Positions 19,441 to 26,156 of a stretch of DNA of 37,897 nucleotides are shown piece by piece (the stretch's first letter is position 1; each line of letters starts with the position of its first letter). A model generated the notes under the pieces. That model had not been told where the DNA came from. It was given only the letters and a program-made list of their open reading frames with translations, and searched no databases. The position numbers and the translations under genes were made by a program. Source of the stretch: Terriglobia bacterium (GTDB lineage: Bacteria > Acidobacteriota > Terriglobia > Acidiferrales > UBA7541); NCBI GenBank assembly GCA_020072805.1, contig JAIQGC010000019.1, forward strand, positions 1-37,897, written 5' to 3'.

Positions 19441-20652
19441 TCACACAATCCCCAGCGGCCCCGCCACTTCCGCCATCAACTCCGCCGCCCGCAGCAACTG
19501 CTCCCTCTTGTGCCCCGCGCTCACAATCGCCCGCAGCCGTGCCTTGCCCTCCGCCACCGTCGGGAAACCCACCGCCGGCGCAAACACCCCGGCCTCGAAC
19601 AGCTTTTTCGAAAATTCGAACGCCTTCGCCGCGTCCCCCACGTGAATCGGAATGATCGGCGTCTCGCTGGCCTGAAACTGAAACCCTCGCCGCTTCAATT
19701 CCCTCTTGAAATATTTCGTATTCGCCCACAGCTTCTTCACCAGCTTTTCTCCCTCCGGGGAATCCAGCAGCGTGAACGCCGCCTGGCACGCTCCCACGGT
19801 GGCCGGCGGATGCGAAGTCGAAAACAGGAACGGCCGCGCCCGCAAATACAGAAAATCGATCAGGTCGCGCGAACCGCACACGTACCCACCCATCGCCCCA
19901 ATCGCCTTGCTCAGCGTCCCCACCTGGATGTGCACCCGCCCGTGGCATGCGAAGTGATCCACGCTCCCGCGCCCGCCCCGCCCCAGCACGCCCGAAGCAT
20001 GCGCGTCGTCCACCATCATGATGCAGTTGTATTTCTCCGCCAGGTCGCAGAGCTTTCCCAGCGGCGCGATGTCCCCGTCCATCGAAAACACACCGTCCGT
20101 AATGATCAGCTTGTGCCCCGCCCAGTTCGCCGTCTCCTGCAAAATCCGCTCGCAGTCCTTCACGTCTTTGTGCTTGAACACCTTGATCGTCGCTTTCGAA
20201 AGCCGCGCCCCGTCAATAATCGACGCGTGATTCAGCTCGTCCGAAATGATCAAGTCCTCCTTGCCCAGCACTGCCGAAACCGTTCCCGCATTTGCCGTAA
20301 ACCCGGATTGAAACACCACGCACGCTTCCACGTTCTTGAACCGCGCGATCTGCTCCTCCAATTCCATGTGCAGCTTCATCGTCCCGGCAATCGTGCGCAC
20401 CGCTCCCGCTCCCGCCCCGTACTTGCGCACCGCCTCCAGCGCCGCCTTGCGCAGCGCCTTGTGCGTCGTCAGCCCCAGATAGTTGTTCGACGCCAGATTG
20501 ATAATCTCCCGCCCGTCGAACGTGCACACCGCCTTCTGCTCCCCCTCCAGCACGCGCAACTTCGGCGCCACTCCCTTCGCCCGCAACTCCGCCAGCTGCT
20601 CCGTAATGTACTGCAGCGGATTCCCCTTCATCATCTCTTCTCCCGTAGCCAT
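19441..20652 (-). CDS. kbl: Glycine C-acetyltransferase (2-amino-3-ketobutyrate CoA ligase)
   Basis: A PLP enzyme splitting 2-amino-3-oxobutanoate with CoA into glycine and acetyl-CoA, the second step of threonine degradation. The 403-aa protein has fold type I features of the alpha-oxoamine synthase family: NLASNNYLGL, the glycine-rich GAGAGAVRTIAGT, DELNHASIIDGARLS, the PLP-contacting DDAHASGVLGRGGRG, and the Schiff-base lysine in VGTLSKAIGAMGG near 247. An ATG 15 nt farther upstream also exists, but it overlaps the GAGGAG ribosome-binding site that precedes the ATG at 20650-20652 by seven bases, so the latter is used. Close relatives such as BioF or serine palmitoyltransferase are possible by fold, but the neighbouring tdh supports Kbl. 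Confidence 0.93.
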   Translation of the reverse strand: MATGEEMMKGNPLQYITEQLAELRAKGVAPKLRVLEGEQKAVCTFDGREIINLASNNYLGLTTHKALRKAALEAVRKYGAGAGAVRTIAGTMKLHMELEEQIARFKNVEACVVFQSGFTANAGTVSAVLGKEDLIISDELNHASIIDGARLSKATIKVFKHKDVKDCERILQETANWAGHKLIITDGVFSMDGDIAPLGKLCDLAEKYNCIMMVDDAHASGVLGRGGRGSVDHFACHGRVHIQVGTLSKAIGAMGGYVCGSRDLIDFLYLRARPFLFSTSHPPATVGACQAAFTLLDSPEGEKLVKKLWANTKYFKRELKRRGFQFQASETPIIPIHVGDAAKAFEFSKKLFEAGVFAPAVGFPTVAEGKARLRAIVSAGHKREQLLRAAELMAEVAGPLGIV

Positions 20653-20711
20653 ATCCACACTCCTCATTCCCGCTCGCTATTATTGTGAGTTGTTATGCCT
20701 GGCAAATCTAA

Positions 20712-20783
20712 CAGGCTGCGGAATAACTGTTGCCTCGCCTGTATTTGTAGAAGCCGGGCTTCAGCCCGGCTCTTGTTTTCAAT
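20712..20783. repeat. Dispersed palindromic repeat, intact copy
   Basis: A 72-bp unit starting CAGGCTGCGGAA and ending CTTGTTTTCAAT, with a perfect 9-bp hairpin AGCCGGGCT-TC-AGCCCGGCT at 20752-20771. A second, interrupted copy lies at 22009-22204 with the same 49-bp spacing from the start to the hairpin. It separates tdh from kbl and could attenuate transcription into kbl. No transposase is linked. Confidence 0.7.
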
Positions 20784-20840
20784 CTTTGCCGGAAAGCATC
20801 CCAACGTTTACTTCACTACTCAAGCAAAAATGAAAAAACC

Positions 20841-21902
20841 TCACCCCGCCATCCCATTGGGATACAAAAGAATCTTCCCCGCATGCCCACCCGACAACTT
20901 CGCAAACGCGCTCTCAAACTCGCTCAACGCCACCCGCTCCCCGAACAGCGGCTCCAGGTTCACCCGCCCCGCCTTCAGCAGCGCCGTCATCTGCACCCAC
21001 GTCTCGTACATCCTCCGCCCGTAAATCCCCTGGACCGTCGCTCCCTTGAAAATCACGTCCTTCACCAGGTCCAGCGCCACCGCTTCCGTCGGGATCCCCA
21101 GCAGCGACGCCCTTCCCCCCGCCCGCAGCGCCGCGAACCCCTGATGAATCGCCGTCACGTTCCCGGACATCTCCAGCAGCGCATCCACTCCCGTTCCGCC
21201 CGTCTCTCTCAGAATCCGCGCCACCGCATCTTCCTCCGCCGGATTCACCACCACGTCCGCGCCCATCTTCTTCGCCATCGCCCGCCGCTGCTCGTTCACT
21301 TCCGTCGCAAAAATCACCGAACTCCCGCACGCCCGCGCCACCGCTATGGCCATCAGCCCAATCGGCCCGCACCCCGTCACCAGCACCGTCCGCCCCGCCA
21401 CCGGCCCCGCCAGCACCGTATGCACCGCGTTCCCCAGCGGGTCCAGAATCGCCGCGTAGTGCTCCGGAATCGACGAATCCAGCTTCCAGATATTCGCCGC
21501 CGGAATCTTCACCAGCTCCGCGAACGCTCCGTCGCGGTCAATCCCCAAAATATGCAGATTCTGGCAGACGTGCGCCTCGCCCAGGCGGCACTGGTGGCAG
21601 TGCCCGCAATTCACGTGCATCTCCGCGCTCACGAAATCGCCGGGCTTCACCGCCGCGACGTCCTCGCCAATCCGCTCCACCACCCCGCAAAATTCGTGCC
21701 CCAGCGTCACCGGCGGCTTGATCCGCCCCTGCGACCACTTGTCCCATCCATAGATATGTAAATCCGTCCCGCAAATCGAAGCCGCCCGCACGCGCACCAA
21801 TACATCCGCCGGCCCAATCTCCGGCACCGCTGCGCTCTCGTACGAGAGCCCCCGCCCGCTCTTCATCTTGCGCAATGCCTTCATCGTCGTGCTCGATGTC
21901 AT
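20841..21902 (-). CDS. tdh: L-threonine 3-dehydrogenase
   Basis: Zinc- and NAD-dependent medium-chain dehydrogenase oxidising L-threonine to 2-amino-3-oxobutanoate, which Kbl then cleaves. The catalytic zinc ligands are in ICGTDLHIY (Cys near 43) and LGHEFCG; the structural zinc loop is NCGHCHQCRLGEAHVC; the nucleotide site is VTGCGPIGLMAI. The Tdh-like stretches GWDKWSQGRIKPP and NLHILGIDRDGAFAEL distinguish it from sorbitol dehydrogenase. The start is uncertain: ATGs at 21902 and 21884 both lack a strong ribosome-binding site, and the family usually begins MKAL, which is the 21884 codon. An upstream ATG at 21920 and the end of the open frame at 21965 look too far out. It precedes kbl by about 190 nt. 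Confidence 0.93.
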   Translation of the reverse strand: MTSSTTMKALRKMKSGRGLSYESAAVPEIGPADVLVRVRAASICGTDLHIYGWDKWSQGRIKPPVTLGHEFCGVVERIGEDVAAVKPGDFVSAEMHVNCGHCHQCRLGEAHVCQNLHILGIDRDGAFAELVKIPAANIWKLDSSIPEHYAAILDPLGNAVHTVLAGPVAGRTVLVTGCGPIGLMAIAVARACGSSVIFATEVNEQRRAMAKKMGADVVVNPAEEDAVARILRETGGTGVDALLEMSGNVTAIHQGFAALRAGGRASLLGIPTEAVALDLVKDVIFKGATVQGIYGRRMYETWVQMTALLKAGRVNLEPLFGERVALSEFESAFAKLSGGHAGKILLYPNGMAG

Positions 21903-22008
21903 ACGATCGCTCAACTCCATCCGCCAGCCAATAACGCGATGGTAACACACCCCTCCAGCCGCCACCCAAACCCGCGGGCACCCCTTGTTTTCACGTATAG
22001 AGGTTTAC

Positions 22009-22204
22009 CAGGCTGCGGAAAAACTCTTCCTTCTTATGATTTTGTAGAGGCCGGGCTCTAGAGTGTGTGTGGTAACTCTTGCTTTATAGGGGGTCGGAGC
22101 TTAAGCTCCGACAAAAATGCTTTCTTTTCAATGCGGCTTTAGCCGCTGAGGAACTGATTTTGCGGTTGCCCCACAGGCTCTTTAGCCCGGCTCTTGTTTT
22201 CAAT
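22009..22204. repeat. Dispersed palindromic repeat, copy interrupted by a MITE-like insert
   Basis: The outer parts match the intact copy at 20712-20783: CAGGCTGCGGAA at the left, TTTTGTAGAGGCCGGGCT before the break, and AGCCCGGCTCTTGTTTTCAAT after it. The hairpin loop is replaced by 126 nt. That insert contains two further palindromes, a perfect 20-bp one centred on GAGCTTAAGCTC (22093-22112) and GCGGCT-TT-AGCCGC (22133-22146). The stretch 21903-22199 upstream of tdh holds no gene besides this repeat. Confidence 0.7.
22060..22181. mobile_element. Candidate 122-bp MITE-like insert with imperfect terminal inverted repeats
   Basis: The left end AGAGTGTGTGTGG (22060-22072) and the complement of the right end, AGAGCCTGTGGGG (22181-22169), agree at 10 of 13 positions. 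The element sits exactly in the loop of the palindromic repeat, has no coding capacity and carries internal palindromes. No clear target duplication is seen, so a mosaic of palindromic units is the alternative. Confidence 0.4.
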
Positions 22205-22349
22205 CCTTTACCTGCTCCAAGGCAGCCTCTAGACGAATTTTCAGCCCTTTTTCCCGTAGCCTGTTAGAGTTAACCTCACGCACAAATGACGCAAGACCTG
22301 CAGCGGCGACCGTCCCGAATCCCGCCCATAACCAAGTTCGGAGTGTCAT
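22200..22349 (-). CDS. Doubtful small ORF downstream of the PilZ gene
   Basis: A 49-aa frame beginning MTLRTWLWAGFGTVAAAGLASF, a possible membrane segment, followed by a charged helix-like tail (SNRLREKGLKIRLEAALEQ). The frame is open farther upstream to a TTG at 22481 that would overlap the PilZ gene by 53 nt. None of the candidate starts has a good ribosome-binding site, and the stop lies inside the palindromic repeat. No family is recognised. It may be a real small membrane protein or chance. Confidence 0.25.
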   Translation of the reverse strand: MTLRTWLWAGFGTVAAAGLASFVREVNSNRLREKGLKIRLEAALEQVKD

Positions 22350-22428
22350 GTTGATCTGCAGCAAGAGGGGATGTTTCTCTTCGAAGCCCTTGGCCTTCAC
22401 GCCAGGCGGAACCCTGGAAGGTTTCAAC

Positions 22429-22788
22429 TCAATGAACAGTCTCCGGCCCACCGTCCTGTTTCGGCCCCTGCTTAAAATCAATCCCCCAGAAATGCGGCGA
22501 CGGTGTCAAAAACTCCACTCCCACGCGCTGCCCTTTCTCTCCCGCATCCCCCAAAAACACGATCCGGCATTCCAGCTCTTCCTGCGTCTCCGGATTCACC
22601 AGCACCAGCAGCCCTCCGTTCTCTACCCCATGATTCAGGTAGAGCAGGCCGCCGTGGGCGCTTACCATCACCGTCTCGCAGATTTCCCGGAATTTCCGCC
22701 CCTGCAAGCCCGTCCCCAGCGCCTGCACCCGCACCCGGTGAAAAATCCGGCTGCTCCGCCGTGGATCGCTTGCATATTCACGCCCCAT
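22429..22788 (-). CDS. PilZ domain protein
   Basis: A 119-aa single PilZ-like domain, a cytoplasmic module that often binds cyclic di-GMP. The N-terminal RRSSR fits the RxxxR ligand motif. The second motif, normally (D/N)xSxxG, reads MVSAHG, keeping Ser and Gly but not the acidic or amide residue. The C-terminal strand GVEFLTPSPHFWGIDF is typical of PilZ proteins in Acidobacteriota. GGGGGA lies just before the ATG at 22786-22788. No motility or polysaccharide genes are adjacent, so the output is unknown and ligand binding is plausible but not certain. Confidence 0.75.
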   Translation of the reverse strand: MGREYASDPRRSSRIFHRVRVQALGTGLQGRKFREICETVMVSAHGGLLYLNHGVENGGLLVLVNPETQEELECRIVFLGDAGEKGQRVGVEFLTPSPHFWGIDFKQGPKQDGGPETVH

Positions 22789-23029
22789 GATTCCCCCATG
22801 TTCGGACGATCCGGGGATACGGTCAATTCCCTCGTCCTGAACTGTTCTCCAATGTAAACATCTCCCGCTTTTCTGTTGCTCTCTCCTGTTGCTCCAAACT
22901 CCGGAATCATACTATTCTGTACTTGGCATGGGAATCATTCCTTTGCCGCGCTTCTTGTCCCGGAGGCGGCTTGGTTTTTTGTTATTGGTTTTGAAACTCA
23001 AATGAAATCAGCGCTTTCCGCGGGGGAAT

Positions 23030-24394
23030 ATGAATCTGGCCGAGTATATTTTTGCCCATCGTGATCAGCACCTGAACGAGCTTTGCGACTTCCTGCGCAT
23101 CCCCAGCATCAGCGCCAAGACCGAGCACAAGCCCGATATCGAGCGCGCCGCCCAATGGGTCGCCTCCAATCTCCGCTCCGCCGGCTTCCAGACCGTCGAA
23201 ATCGTTCCCACTGCTCTTCATCCTCTCGTCTACGCCGAATCCCTTCACGCCCCCGGCAAGCCCACCATCCTTTTCTATGGTCATTACGACGTTCAGCCCG
23301 CCGAGCCTCTCGATCTCTGGACCTCCCCGGCTTTTGAACCCACCGTCCGCGACGGCCGCCTCTTCGGCCGCGGCACCGCCGACGACAAGGGCCAGGTGCA
23401 TATCCACCTTAAGGCCCTCGAATCCCTCTTCAAGACCCACGGAAAACTCCCCATCAACGTCAAGGTGCTCATCGAAGGCGAAGAGGAAGTCGGCAGCGTC
23501 AGCCTCTGGGAGTACGTCCAGAAGAACAAAGCCCGCCTGCAGGCCGACGCCCTCGTCGTCTCCGACACCTCCATGCTCGCCCCGGGCGTTCCTTCCATCA
23601 CCTACGGCCTGCGCGGCCTCAACTACTACCAAATCGAACTCACCGGCCCCGAGCGCGATCTCCATTCCGGCGTCTACGGCGGCGCCGTTCCCAATCCCAT
23701 CACCATCCTCTGCGAACTCTTCGCCAAGCTTCATGACAAGGATTTTCGCGTCGCCATCCCCGGTTTCTATAAGGACATCGCCAAGCTTTCCAAAGCCGAA
23801 CGCAAATCCCTCAATGCCCTTCCCTGGAAGGAAAAGGATTTTCGCAAGGCCGTCGGCGCTCCCGCCTATTGCGGCGAAAAGGGCTTTTCCATCGTCGAAC
23901 GTCTCTGGACTCGCCCCACTCTCGAACTCAACGGCATCTGGGGCGGCTACCAGGGCGAAGGCGCTAAGACCGTCATCGCCTCCAAGGCCTTCGCCAAATT
24001 TTCCACCCGCCTGGTTCCGAACCAGAACCCCGATAAAATCGCCCGCCTCGTCGAAAAGCACATTCGAAAACTTCTCCCCAAATCCGTGAAGATGAAGTTC
24101 GAAACTCTCAGCACCGGCAAACCCTGGGTGGCCCCTTTCCACGCCCCCATTTTCCAGATCGCCCAGGCCGCTCTGCAGAAGGGTTTTGGCAAAAAAGCCG
24201 TCTTCATCCGCGAAGGCGGTTCCATCCCCTTTGTCACCCAGATGCACGACACCTTCAAGGTTCCCTGCGTGCTCATCGGCTTCGGCCTCCCCGATGAAAA
24301 CGCCCACGCTCCCGACGAGCACATCGCCCTGGACAACTATTTCAACGGCATCCGCGCCATCGCCCACTTTTACGAGGACCTCGCTTCCCTCTAA
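23030..24394 (+). CDS. M20 family metallodipeptidase
   Basis: A 454-aa zinc aminoacyl-peptidase of the M20/CNDP-like group, cleaving dipeptides or related amides, with no signal peptide and so probably cytoplasmic. Metal and catalytic motifs are in order: YGHYDVQP (His near 84), GRGTADDKGQ (bridging Asp near 120), EGEEEVGS (general base and ligand Glu near 155), VVSDTSM (Asp) and APDEHIAL (His near 433). The lid or dimerisation domain lies between about 190 and 350, with ERDLHSGVYGG. GGGGGA precedes the ATG. Codons end strongly in C, unlike the M28 gene downstream. A rho-independent terminator follows 36 nt after the stop. Confidence 0.94.
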   Translation: MNLAEYIFAHRDQHLNELCDFLRIPSISAKTEHKPDIERAAQWVASNLRSAGFQTVEIVPTALHPLVYAESLHAPGKPTILFYGHYDVQPAEPLDLWTSPAFEPTVRDGRLFGRGTADDKGQVHIHLKALESLFKTHGKLPINVKVLIEGEEEVGSVSLWEYVQKNKARLQADALVVSDTSMLAPGVPSITYGLRGLNYYQIELTGPERDLHSGVYGGAVPNPITILCELFAKLHDKDFRVAIPGFYKDIAKLSKAERKSLNALPWKEKDFRKAVGAPAYCGEKGFSIVERLWTRPTLELNGIWGGYQGEGAKTVIASKAFAKFSTRLVPNQNPDKIARLVEKHIRKLLPKSVKMKFETLSTGKPWVAPFHAPIFQIAQAALQKGFGKKAVFIREGGSIPFVTQMHDTFKVPCVLIGFGLPDENAHAPDEHIALDNYFNGIRAIAHFYEDLASL

Positions 24395-24429
24395 CGGGTT
24401 TCGAAACCTCCTCCAAACCTTTCGAATCC

Positions 24430-24457
24430 GGGCGCCGCGGGCGCCCCGTTTTCTTTT
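24430..24457 (+). terminator. Rho-independent terminator of the M20 gene
   Basis: GGGCGCC-GCG-GGCGCCC (24430-24446) followed by CGTTTTCTTTTT. A weaker 12-bp palindrome GGTTTCGAAACC (24397-24408) lies just after the stop codon. Confidence 0.8.
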
Positions 24458-24533
24458 TCCCGCACGGCAAATCCCGCCCGCTCCCGTCTCTTCCGGAAAC
24501 CCCCGTTTTTCTTGGTATTTTTGCTGTTTTTTC

Positions 24534-24562
24534 TTGCGTTCTGCGAATCCCTTGGCTATAGT
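24534..24562 (+). promoter_or_regulatory. sigma70-like promoter of the HU-like gene
   Basis: -35 TTGCGT (24534-24539), a 17-nt spacer, and -10 TATAGT (24557-24562), with a T-rich stretch upstream. The leader to the ATG would be about 95 nt and contains the hairpin GCCCGA-TTCGT-TCGGGC at 24616-24632. Confidence 0.65.
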
Positions 24563-24662
24563 GCCTTTCGGTGCGCGTTTTACACTTCATCTGTCGGGGA
24601 AAATCGCGCCGCCTGGCCCGATTCGTTCGGGCTCAGAAGAAAGTCAAATAAGAGGAGACTAG

Positions 24663-24956
24663 ATGGCAGCCAAGCCAATGAGCAAGAGCAAGATCGTGGC
24701 GACCTTAGCTGAAAAGTGCGGCACGCCGAAAAAGACAGTGGTCACGTTTTTTGAAGAACTCTTCAAACTGGCCGTGAAAGAGTGCAAGGGCGGCGCGGGA
24801 AAGTTCGTCGTTCCGAACATTGGCCGCGCCGTGAAAGCGCACCGCAAGGCGCGCATGGGCCGCAACCCGGCAACGGGCGAAGCCATCAAGATCAAGGCCA
24901 AGACCGTGGTGCGTCTGCGCGCGGCCAAGGCCTTCAAGGATGCCATTCTCGGATAA
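24663..24956 (+). CDS. HU family DNA-binding protein
   Basis: A 97-aa histone-like protein that bends and compacts DNA. The N-terminal helices (SKSKIVATLAEKCGTPKKTVVTFFEELFKLAVKE) are followed by the beta-arm region with the family signature RMGRNPATGEAIKIKAKTVVRLRAAKAFKDAIL. The arm tip carries RNPATGE, where HU and IHF place the intercalating proline. The usual VxF before KxLK is changed to VRLRAAKAF. AAGAGGAGACTAG precedes the ATG. It is a single-gene unit with its own promoter and a terminator shared with the convergent cytochrome. Confidence 0.95.
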   Translation: MAAKPMSKSKIVATLAEKCGTPKKTVVTFFEELFKLAVKECKGGAGKFVVPNIGRAVKAHRKARMGRNPATGEAIKIKAKTVVRLRAAKAFKDAILG

Positions 24957-25055
24957 GTATTTTCCGGGAATGCCCTGACTCCGCCCGCGCCGCTGCACAA
25001 TTCGTTTGCGCCGTGAAGCCGGGTGGGTGTCGAAGCCGTATCGGGAAAAATACTC

Positions 25056-25095
25056 CTCCGCGGGATTGCCTTCGCGCAATTCCGCGGAGTTTTTT
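25056..25095. terminator. Bidirectional rho-independent terminator
   Basis: CTCCGCGG (25056-25063) pairs with CCGCGGAG (25082-25089), with an inner ATTGC/GCAAT extension. T6 follows at 25090-25095 on the plus strand, and GAGTATTTTT follows on the minus strand. It lies between the convergent HU-like and cytochrome c genes. Confidence 0.88.
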
Positions 25096-25107
25096 ATGCC
25101 GGAGGTC

Positions 25108-25482
25108 TTACAGCGTTCTTACGTAGCGCACCACGTCCATAATTTCTTTTTCGCTCAACACTTCCTTGAACGGCGGCATCTGCTCGTCTCCGCTTTCGAT
25201 CCAGGCCTTCAGCGTTTTGTCCGTGATTTTGTTGTCGTTAACGCTGAATTTCCCGCGCTGGTTCAAGCCCTTCAGTCCCGGGCCGATCTTGCGCACATCG
25301 CTGTCCGCGTTGTGGCAGAGCGCGCACTTTTTTTCGAACAGGATTCTCCCGCGCTCCACGGCTTCCTTATCCACCGGCGCGGCGGCTTTTTTGGCCTTTG
25401 GTTTCTTTTCCGTTCCCTGCGCCAGCGCCACTCCCGCCATGGCCAGCGTTGCGATTCCCAACCAGCAGATTATGCGCTTCAC
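25108..25482 (-). CDS. Small monohaem cytochrome c
   Basis: A 124-aa exported cytochrome with a signal peptide (about 1-21, ending GVALAQ), a Lys/Ala-rich linker, the haem motif CALCH near 53-57, a KIGPGLKGL segment typical of class I cytochromes, a Met ligand probably in DEQMPPF, and the closing helix SEKEIMDVVRYVRTL. It is a likely soluble electron carrier to the caa3 oxidase or another periplasmic reductase, though no partner is encoded nearby. The start is GTG at 25480-25482, with GGGGAGG just before it. It is transcribed away from the TPR gene and toward the HU-like gene. Confidence 0.92.
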   Translation of the reverse strand: MKRIICWLGIATLAMAGVALAQGTEKKPKAKKAAAPVDKEAVERGRILFEKKCALCHNADSDVRKIGPGLKGLNQRGKFSVNDNKITDKTLKAWIESGDEQMPPFKEVLSEKEIMDVVRYVRTL

Positions 25483-25647
25483 AAAACCTCCCCGGACTTC
25501 GTTGCTATTTCCGACGTTCCGCTATTTTCCCAGCTTTATCTGCCGACTTCCAGCGGAAGAAAGCAACTCCCGCGTGGTACAGGTTCTACCGCTGCAATAC
25601 AGGACTTTCGTACTGTAGAAAACTTTCTCCCTGCGTGCTATTCCTGG

Positions 25648-26136
25648 ATGGTGATGAGCCAGGACACACTGACCAACGCATGGGACTTGCTGCAAGACGC
25701 CTACCAGGCCCAGATGGAAGGCGACTACGATAACGCCGTGGAACTCTACCGCGCTTCGCTCGAAGTGCATCCGACGGCGGAAGCGTACACCTTTCTCGGC
25801 TGGGCTTACCATTTTCAGGGCCGCCTCGAAGAGGCCATCGCCGAATGCAAGCGGGCCATCAAGATCGATCCCGAATACGGCAACCCGTACAACGACATCG
25901 GAGCCTACCTGATCGAACTAGGCCGCCCCGATGAGGCCATTCCGTGGCTGGAACTGGCGCTGGAAGCGCGCCGTTACGAGCCGCGGCATTTTCCTTATTA
26001 CAACCTGGGCCGGGCCTATCTGGCCAAGGAACTGTATGTGCGCGCCAAAGCCAGTTTTCAAAAAGCGCTGACGATCGAGCCGCGCTATCGTCTGGCGCGC
26101 GAAGCGCTCGATCATCTGCGCCGCCGCGTGAACTGA
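25648..26136 (+). CDS. Tetratricopeptide repeat protein
   Basis: A 162-aa protein made almost entirely of TPR units, from about residue 10 to 155. Repeats are readable at EGDYDNAVELYRASLEVHP, GRLEEAIAECKRAIKIDPEY, a degenerate GRPDEAIPWLELALEAR unit, and LYVRAKASFQKALTIEPRY. It has no signal peptide or catalytic domain and is probably a cytoplasmic protein-interaction adaptor. The frame is open far upstream, but that part overlaps the antisense cytochrome. ATG at 25648 or 25654 begins the first TPR; neither has a strong ribosome-binding site. The 165-nt gap to the divergent cytochrome should hold both promoters. Confidence 0.85.
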   Translation: MVMSQDTLTNAWDLLQDAYQAQMEGDYDNAVELYRASLEVHPTAEAYTFLGWAYHFQGRLEEAIAECKRAIKIDPEYGNPYNDIGAYLIELGRPDEAIPWLELALEARRYEPRHFPYYNLGRAYLAKELYVRAKASFQKALTIEPRYRLAREALDHLRRRVN

Positions 26137-26156
26137 ATCTTCCTCCGGGCGCTTCG

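Noticed and set aside
22982-24367. Open frame of about 460 codons antisense to the M20 peptidase, Gly/Asp/Glu-rich
   Set aside because: Composition is the antiphase image of a C-ending codon gene; the M20 frame has all metal-ligand motifs and a ribosome-binding site.
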